Source of the DNA: Lichtheimia corymbifera B2541
Taxonomy: Eukaryota > Mucoromycota > Mucoromycetes > Mucorales > Lichtheimiaceae
Direction of reading: 5' to 3'
DNA: 64,000 nt
Assembly: GCA_000697475.1 (NCBI GenBank)
Contig: JNEU01000966.1
Span: 1 to 64,000, forward strand
Shown here: positions 56,173 through 64,000 of the stretch, in pieces
Position numbering within the stretch: position 1 is the first letter of the stretch
Layout of the letters: every line of letters starts with the position of its first letter
Made by a program: the position numbers and the translations under genes
Notes under the pieces: model-generated
What the model saw: only the letters and a program-made list of their open reading frames with translations
Databases searched by the model: none
What the model was told of the DNA's origin: nothing

Positions 56173-56511
56173 AAGTGCGGATGCACGTGCGTTTATGCAG
56201 AAGATATGACATTCTTGTTCTATGCATTATTATGGACAACACCAGCGGATACGAGGGGTTGTTTGTTGAATTGAATAATGCAGCTACGTGTTGTATATAA
56301 TAATCTCACAATGAAGACAATGCAAGATAAACTTCAAAGACGCGGGAGAATCAATTTGGTAACAATTTGCTGATGCAAGCTGCATGCCTGGCACTGATGC
56401 TTGATTTTATTATGGACCATGTCAATGCCTTTATATACCATTCCATACAGCTGCTTTTGCTGTTGCTTTCTCACATATACACATAATCAACGCCCTCGTC
56501 CATCGTATCCA

Positions 56512-58209
56512 ATGTGCTGCTTGGATGGCGAAGGATTTCATACAGCTTTGAGGTCGCCCCTAACCAAAAGGCCTGCACGTCGTACTTTTATGCGGCAAAT
56601 GTTTCAAGCTCTGGTGATCGCTGGTATCATTGTGGTTGTTTTTTTCTTTGGACGTGATATGGTATCACCCACCAACGTGGCTACTATCGATATGGGGGAT
56701 ATAGGTTTGTTGCAATCCTCACTATGCAGCAATCATAGCCAACAGCAGCACCTTACAACACCGCCATCAATCCAAGGAGCACGACGTGTTTTGTCAGAAT
56801 ACGACATGGCTCAGCATTTGCAACCTGAAACAGCTCCCGATCAATTTATTCCACCAACAACATGGCAACGACATGCTGTACGTGGTGCTTTGTATATGGT
56901 GATTCGGAATGAGAATTTACAAGATGCACGAGCAGCCATGAGGAGTGTGGAGGATCGTTTTAACAAGCATTATCGATACCCCTGGATTTTGTTGAACAAC
57001 CAAGATTTCTCACCCACATTTCGAAAGTTCATCCGCAAAGTCACTGATGCTCCTATCTTTTTTGGCAAGACTGACATGGCAGCATGGGATTATCCTAGTT
57101 GGATTGATATCCCCTTGGCTGAAAACAAGATACTCGACATGACGTTCCGAACCGCATTGCATATGGGTGGTAGCCTCTCGTTCCGAAAGATGCTTAGGTT
57201 GGTAAACTGGATGATTCGGAAAAAGGGCACAAAGAACCCATTATTTGTTGTTGTCTCCATGAAGGAAATTCCAGCAACTTACTCCATTTGGCTCATTTAG
57301 GTACCAATCAGGTCTCTTTATCCACCATCCTTTATTCCGAGACGTTGACTATGTATGGCGTGTGGAGCCTGGAGCAGAATATAGCTGTGATATGGAATTT
57401 GATCCCTTTCGATTCATGAAGAATCATAACAAGACATTGGGTGAGTCCACAAGTGTATAGCGCGGCATGTGAACGCTTTCATTTATTTTGCATGAATGTG
57501 CACGTTTCACAAACATAATAGGCTTTGCAATTACGATGCGAGAATCATATGACTCTATTCCCACCCTATGGTCCACGACACGCGACTTTATGGAGGAACA
57601 TCCGGAACATTTACTACAAGCCAATGAGACGATTATGCCATGGATCACTGATGATATGCGTTCTGAGTACAACATGTGCCATATATGGTCAAATTTCGAG
57701 ATTGTTGAAACGTCGTTTTTGCGTTCGAAAGCATATCAAGATTACTTTTCGTACCTCGATCGTAAAGGTGGCTTCTTTTATGAGCGGTAAGCAATACATG
57801 GGGGGTGGAGTAGCAATTATGGTACAAACAAAAAGGCAAAGGACCCAACCATGATTCTTTCACAAGGTGGGGAGATGCCCCAGTACGAACGCTTGCAGCA
57901 GCCATGTTCCTTCCACGCAACAAGCTTCAGTTTTTTGATCGAATTGGATATTCCCATTCGGTAGCAAACCATTGCCCTGTCAACCCGGCATTCAATCAAA
58001 AATGTAGCTGTGACAAGTTTGATACATATGGTAAAGCATCTGAGAATTTTCCCCAATTGGAACTCATCACTGAAACCACCACTCTCCACTATGTAGACCT
58101 TCATCCTGATAGCTGCACGTCCGACTTGTTAAGTTACATAGATCAAGCGACACGTGATGAGATGATATCGTTTGCGAACTCTGTAGCACAAGAAAAAGCA
58201 CAGCAATAG
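56512..58209 (+). CDS. Alpha-1,2-mannosyltransferase, KRE2/KTR family (GT15), paralogue 2
   Basis: Four exons (56512-57197, 57301-57440, 57522-57786, 57867-58209) close in frame at 477 residues. It is type II: basic N-terminus (RRTFMRQM), signal anchor FQALVIAGIIVVVFFFG, a 90-residue stem, then a GT15 domain with RGALYMVIRNENLQDAR, YPWILLNNQDFSPTFRK, SGLFIHHPLFRDVDYVWRVE, PGAEYSCDMEFDPFRFM, YNMCHIWSNFEIVETSFLRS, RKGGFFYERWGDAPVRTLAA and the Cys-rich NHCPVNPAFNQKCSC. It is longer than paralogue 1 (380 residues), mostly in stem and tail. The start could also be at 56590 (MRQMFQ). It is a Golgi enzyme using GDP-mannose. The final residues are disordered. Confidence 0.9.
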
Positions 58210-58985
58210 AGCATCATGTACCAAAAAAGTGCGTGGTGAGGGTGATGGTGATGGTGGGGACAATTCATGCAGCATGATTGGGAAGATGACAGCTCCGAAC
58301 ACTGGTTGATGAAAGCCATTGCCATTTATATATATAACCTGCATTTTATGCCGATACCTTTATTGACACATTCCAGCACACTCCACAACTACTCTTACAC
58401 TTTCCTTCTCTAATCTTTGGTGATATTTCATTATCCAATCTTTTGTGTCAAGTGAGGGTGATGAATGGGATTTATTTTGAATGAGCACAAGGATATAAAA
58501 AAGGCCAGCAATCAGGTGAATCTATGCCAGCATGTTTAATTGAGAAATTGGGGATATCATGACTCAATGATGGGTCGACCTATGACTCTTGTGTGACGAG
58601 AGCAGTGTTGCACATATTCTAATCGCGTGTTCAAGCGTGTCTTTAATGATTTCATTGCGCGTAAATAAGGGTCATCATCATCATGATAGCATTATAATAA
58701 AGCATATCAAGCCATGAATATACGAATCAGACTGATCTTATTATGATACATGTGTCTAGAAATATCATTGGCAACTTGTGGTGGTGTGTTGATAACAGCA
58801 ACTTGGACACGCACGGAATGCGCGGGTAGTCCGAAAACCACGGTTCTTCCCTCTTTCTTTCTTCCCATTTTTCTCTTACAAGGTATTTCTTATCAACGCA
58901 CCCTATTTTCTCCTTTCTACGCAGCATTCACACAGTATCCGCTTTATCGCTTGAACCAGCAACAATCCACACTCGATTTGCTATT
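58210..58985. other. Intergenic, nothing recognised
   Basis: Contains GT-rich and TATA-like stretches and, at 58845-58880, a polypyrimidine tract (TTCTTCCCTCTTTCTTTC and onward) before the importin start. No gene is seen. Confidence 0.4.
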
Positions 58986-61314
58986 ATGACCATTGACGAG
59001 TTTGAACCTGAAGATGTCTTGACTGAGATCAATCGCAAGCTTGCCAACGTCAGCATAACCAACTTGAACTATTCTAGTGGCGATGTCGTAGACAAAAGCA
59101 TTGTAAGGGCATAAAGGGAGGGTTGAAGGTGTCTCTTGGTGGTGGCAAATATCAAAAGCGCAGCACTGACATGATGGTTATGCATATCCGCCATCCATTA
59201 TTCCAGCTACCAAATGTCAAGCAATATCTGGAGGCGTCCCAACCTCGTGAAAAGGAGTGCTTCACAGCTGTCCAAATGATCAGAAAATATTTGACACAAG
59301 GTAATATAGGGGATGAAAGAGGAGGAGGAGGAGGAGGAGCCAAAAAAGAGACCAATTACATATTCGATTCTATTCATGAGGTCAACATTCAGGCACTGGT
59401 ACCGCGTCGCTTATGAGTACCAACGACATTTTACAACTGGATATCCTACCACGGCTTCGTGAGTTATTGGTTGAAGATAATGTGCCGGATTTACAAGTAA
59501 GGAATGTAATGATGTGGTAGCTCTCATATTCTAATTTGCACTGTTGTAGTTTGAAGTCGCCTGGATCGTTACCAATATTGCTGTAAGTCTATCCACATGT
59601 CAGATATCCTTCAAAGCCGTTTATACATCTTCAAAATAGGCTGGCACGTCAGCACAAGTTCATCCTCTTATCGAAGCCGGCTTTGTCCCTGCCTTATTGG
59701 AGTGTCTCAAAGCACCACGTGTTTCCATCAGCGTCAAAGCTCAGGTTAGTTACAGCGTGATCTTATCCTAGAATACGACATTAATGAGTGATATAGGCAG
59801 CATGGGCATTATCCAACTTTGCTGGCGAATCAGCTGCATTGCGAGAAGAACTTATGCGGAAAGGTGCCATCACAGCTGTCGCTCATGTTCTTTCACTTGT
59901 GTGTGATGAGACATATGATGAATCCATTATCTGGTCTGGCAGTACAAAGCGAGTGACCATCCTTAATGAAGATTTACGCACCGATATCAAAGCGCTTACA
60001 TGGTCCATCTCCAATATGGCTCGAGGAGGATTCCGCACTGCTGACTTTTGGGATATGGTAAATGAGGAGGGATCCATTGTCATTGAATGGTTCTAACTCT
60101 TTATTTTTCTCTCTCTCCATCAAGTACATACCGGCATTCGAAGCATTATCAAAAGCTATCCTCTTTGATCACAGGGAACTCTGGGTAGATGGAGGGTAGG
60201 TTATACCGCAACACATGAGATAGGCATGATTTCTTATAGTACAGCCTGGATATAGCTGGGGATTATCACGCATTCTACACAACACACATGACGTCGAGGC
60301 ATTCTATCACGATTTGAATGTGGATCCAAATCTAGGAACACGGCTCGCTGAACTTCTTGTGTAAGCACATGGCTGTTGTTTTGAGCATCTTGACGGGATC
60401 TAAAAGGATATATGTCTAGTGAACCACATATCACTGTATCGATTCCTATCTTACGTACGCTCATCAATATCACATCAGCTCCAACGGATCAATCTATGAT
60501 GTTTTTCGACTCGCAACTTCTTTCCGTGCTATCGAATCTCATGTCACAAGATACGCCTACTTGCCTTCGAAGAGATGCCTTTTTGGTGGTGGCCAACCTG
60601 GTAGCAACTGAATCACCGATAGTGGAACAAGTTCTTGAGGAGGATCAAATATTGCGTGAAGTTGAATCGGCTATCGGTGTACCTTCACATGTATTCGATC
60701 CATCTACAGCGACATGGGCTCCTCAGCGGTATTATGTACGATATCCCGTTGACGAGGATTGGAAAGTGACGATGGAAGCTCTGTGGATCGTATGCAATCT
60801 CTTGACAGTGGGCTGCGATGCGCATATCACGTAAGTAAATTCTATCACAAACTACAGCATGAAAAATTGTACTGACTGTAGTAATTTATCTAGAGCTCTA
60901 CTTGAATCATATCGCCAGCTACCAACCGATCTCATGAGTATTCTCTACTATGACCACGACAGGATTCCTCTCAACACCATCACAAAGACGATTGATGCTA
61001 TGATTGACCTTGTCAAGCGCACCAACAACCTCTTCAATGAAGATATAAACCCCATCACACAACACTGGATCGAATGCGATATTGGTAACCAGCTTGCATC
61101 ACTTCAACAAACACACAGCGGACGTCAAGCCTTTGTGGAGAGCTGCTTGGAATTAAATGATCTCGTCTACCAACGCTCGAACAATGTAGCAGCGATGTTT
61201 GGCCTGGCGAATAGGTTGACAACGACAGGCGCCAACAAGCGAAGAGTACTGCATGGCTTGGAGGACGGCGATGTCCGGCTCATTGAAAATGCAGTCGGAA
61301 AGCTCACTATCTGA
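58986..61314 (+). CDS. Importin-alpha-like armadillo-repeat protein
   Basis: About ten exons, roughly 500-550 residues. Armadillo repeats carry the importin-alpha signatures FEVAWIVTNIAAGTSAQVHP, AAWALSNFAGES, ALTWSISNMARGG, CWGLSRILHNT and TMEALWIVCNLLTVG, with W-x-x-x-N columns that bind nuclear localisation signals. The N-terminus (MTIDEFEPEDVLTEINRKLA) is acidic and does not show the Arg/Lys-rich IBB domain that recruits importin-beta. The spacing in the C-terminal repeats is unusual, with an inserted PSHVFDPSTATWAPQ segment. So this may be a divergent paralogue rather than the main SRP1 gene. The end is IENAVGKLTI. Confidence 0.8.
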
Positions 61315-61586
61315 TAAAAACCCCCATATTTGTACATGTTCCATTGCTTATCGTTTTTCCTTGCACACATCCTAATAAGCTATTATATATACTTTGATGA
61401 TCCTCGTTCTTGCGTTAAAAATATATCATTGGTTCGATGAAGGGATTTCATAGTCATTCTAGATATTGTGGATACAACTTTCTTAGTTTTATGTTTGTAG
61501 ACTCTTTACTACTTTTTTTATTCTTTCTTTATACATGGGATATGAAGGCTAGTATACAGGATATAATGCATGAATAGGTAGCACAC

Positions 61587-64000
61587 TTAGATACTGTTGC
61601 GACGACCACGAGTACCCTTGACTTGCTTGCCACGAGGCAAATCGACATCTTCCATAACGAGGCATCCAGATGCATAGCCAGCCTTTCGCCATCCATCGAT
61701 AATTTGGCGACCCGTATCATAGCCAAGCTGCATAATGTCGACAAATTTGTTAAACTCGAGCGTGCCCCATTGTTGTACCGGCATTTTGACATAGAGCGTG
61801 CCATCGGTCACCTTGGCTTCTTCTAGCTTTGATACACTGCTGACATAAGCAAGTCGACTTTGAATCTCGGCAATACTGGGTACATTGTACGAGCGGAAGG
61901 GGCTAAAGTTATACAAAAGAGCCCACCATCCACTGACCGAGTCGCCATAATGCACAGGACTTGTATCATCTTCAGAGGCCACATCAACAGCAATGATAAT
62001 ATCAGCACCCATGCTCTTAGCCACCGATACAGGCAAGTTGTCCATATATCCACCATCTACCAACATGTTGCCGTTTTCACAAATGGGTGGCATATAACCT
62101 GAGAGAGACATGGATGCACGAATATAACGCCAAGCATAGCCGGTGGTATGCACCTCCATACGTGAATATGTAATGTTGGTGGTGACTGCAAAGTAGGGCA
62201 ACCAAAAGTCTTCAATTTGACTATCACCAAGGCATTTGAAAATAGAGCGATTGAATTCGTGACCGGTGAACCATGCTGTAAGTGGATACGTCAAGTCCAT
62301 CAGATTACGCCAAATACTCGTCATGCGACTGGAGAACATCTTGCTACGAGCAATGGTCGATACAAGATCCCGGTTTCGTGCATATAATCCACCGACAAAA
62401 CTACCAATGCTAGTACCACCAATAATGTCGATGGGTACATTTGCTTCCTCCAAAGCTTGGATCACACCGATATGGCTGATACCACGTGCTCCACCACCAC
62501 CGAGGACAAGTGCTACTGATTTGCCACAAAGACGTCGTGCGAGTCTAACAATCACACACAATGAGCCATCAAAACCCAACAACAATAAACCTGCATTTGA
62601 CCTTTACCTTGCAAAGTCATCACGTGCTGCATTGCTTGCACTGCCTAATTGTGCACTCGTACTCTTCTTCACCACAAGCAGTCTTCCGAACGTTGGCACC
62701 ACCGAATGATACTTTTCAAGCTGAGCTTTGGCCTTCTTCACCATCTTCATTGAATTCTCAGTCATTTTACGTCCAGTCTCTCTCAACCAGGGAGGGCGAA
62801 TCAGGCGTTCATTGGCAAGAGTTGCATGCTTACGCATCGGCATGAAGATATGATGATGTGCTTGAATCCAGAGTCGGTTCTATACAACCTATATTAGATG
62901 ATGATACTCTTTTATCCACTTGTTTGTTTGAACATCATACCTTGAGCCAATTACGTGTAGTGCCAGTGGTACAAGATCGTTCACCATGCAATAAAACAAG
63001 CTCTTTACGAGCTGTGGTCTTCATATTGATCATGAATCGTTCATATTCACCCACAGATGGATCACCATCGCCCAAACCCACAAGCAAAACGGTATCAGCT
63101 TGACGAATACAGGTACGAGTCCATTGCGATTTCACACCACTATCGGCCAAATACAACACAATGCGGAACTTCTCCTCTTGTTCAGCGAGCCAAGATGCCA
63201 ATTTAAGCTTTCCAAGACGAGAGAAAGCATGTTTGCCCATAACGGATGTGATGGTAGCACTGTTGAGAAGAGCACAAGTAGCACCCACTGTTTGCACCAG
63301 GGCACTCTTTAAATTCTCTGCAAATTCGGTGACAGGTACGGATGCGTTGACAGGGATAATACCCACGGTTTTGAGATTGGTATTGTTGTGACCATATAAT
63401 TCAGGGGTAATCACATAAGGGACATTGGCTGATTGCATCATTGAACTGCTGCTACGTGTAGGTGCTACCATGCTGCCACCACCCATGCCACCCGCTCCAC
63501 TATGTTGACCACCGATACGGAACATGTTCTTGCCTTGACCCGGTGTAGCATTGGTCATGAGCTCCAAGGAACGGGATGCCACCATACGAGATATCTGAAG
63601 GGTGATCTCAGGATGTCGTAACGCAAGAGCATTGAAAAGGGTCTTGGGTAATCGAGCAAGCTCACTGTCACGAATAGCATGGAGCGTTGAAGGTGCCTTG
63701 ATACCAGCTATGAAAATTGCAATAACAATATCAGCTTCTACCATTGTGAGGATATGTATATAGTCCTTCTTACCTAAAGCCTCCAATTCACATACGCAAT
63801 CTCCACGACCAAATTCACCAATGATTTCAATGCCACCTTCTTTCTTGCCACGAATAGTACGCAGACGACCATGCAATACCATATAAATCGAATCACTGGG
63901 CTGACCTTCACGGCAAATGATTTGACTCGAATGTACTTGCATCCAATCCAGCGCCAAATCGATATGCAAAACTAAAATATGCATGAGTGACATGTCGACT
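61587..64000 (-). CDS. NTE1: Lysophospholipase NTE1 (patatin-like), 3' part, runs off window
   Basis: The C-terminal portion of a large membrane phospholipase. The patatin domain has the oxyanion loop GGGGARGISHIG, nucleophile GGTSIGSFVGG and DGG in VDGGYMDNLPVS. Upstream, also on the minus strand, come a cyclic-nucleotide-binding domain (REGQPSDSIYMVLHGRLRT, GEFGRGDCVCELEALG) and the linker region with KSVALVLGG. The tail is basic (RGKQVKGTRGRRNSI). NTE1 deacylates phosphatidylcholine at the ER. About 770 codons are visible; fungal NTE1 is about 1,300-1,500 residues, so the N-terminal membrane and first CNB domains lie beyond 64000. Introns interrupt near 62545-62600, 62880-62940 and 63705-63770. 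Confidence 0.93.

Overview
The window comes from a eukaryotic nuclear genome, almost certainly a filamentous fungus. Genes carry many short introns (about 50-90 bp, mostly GTAAG/GTATG...AG). They lie on both strands in mixed order, and there are no operons, bacterial ribosome binding sites or CRISPR arrays. Fungal hallmarks are two KRE2/KTR-type mannosyltransferases, a SHO1 osmosensor, an NRP1/Arp-type RNA-binding protein, NTE1 and a diaphanous-type formin. A full UFL1 gene (UFMylation ligase, absent from the model yeasts) and an orphan protein type I associate with Mucoromycota point to an early-diverging lineage, probably Mucorales. The species cannot be fixed from sequence alone.

Layout. 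1-5.8 kb is gene-poor and repetitive: two inverted copies of a dispersed element, an inverted-arm structure and two sets of tandem repeats. 5.8-24.8 kb is gene-dense: LRR protein (-), ATP synthase subunit f (-), mannosyltransferase 1 (+), rhomboid/CUE ER membrane protein (+), NTF2-like protein (-), an orphan (-), WDR5 (-) and a 14-exon formin (+). 24.8-31 kb holds repeats, a small orphan spliced ORF, cullin-1 (-) and a decayed tandem duplicate of the 3' end of the next gene. 31-51.3 kb carries NRP1-like (-), CaMK (-), UFL1 (-), SHO1 (+), an orphan-family gene of uncertain integrity (+), Rab11/Ypt3 (-), RTF2 (-), a GRF-HARP-SNF2 helicase (-), a PQ-loop transporter (-) and a PAP2 lipid phosphatase (-). 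51.3-55 kb is again repeat-rich. 55-64 kb holds a methyltransferase (+), mannosyltransferase 2 (+), an importin-alpha-like protein (+) and the 3' part of NTE1 (-, runs off the window).

The genes are ordinary cell-biology genes rather than a cluster. Themes are polarity and secretion (formin, Rab11, SHO1, two mannosyltransferases), ubiquitin-type ligation (cullin-1, Dsc2/UBAC2-like, UFL1), chromatin and replication (WDR5, SMARCAL1-like, RTF2) and lipid metabolism (PAP2, NTE1). The less ordinary items are the UFL1 gene, the GRF-HARP-SNF2 domain fusion, the degenerate exonuclease domain in the NRP1-like protein, and several unnamed repeat families. Exon boundaries were derived by hand from splice consensus and reading-frame continuity; where I could close the frame exactly I say so.
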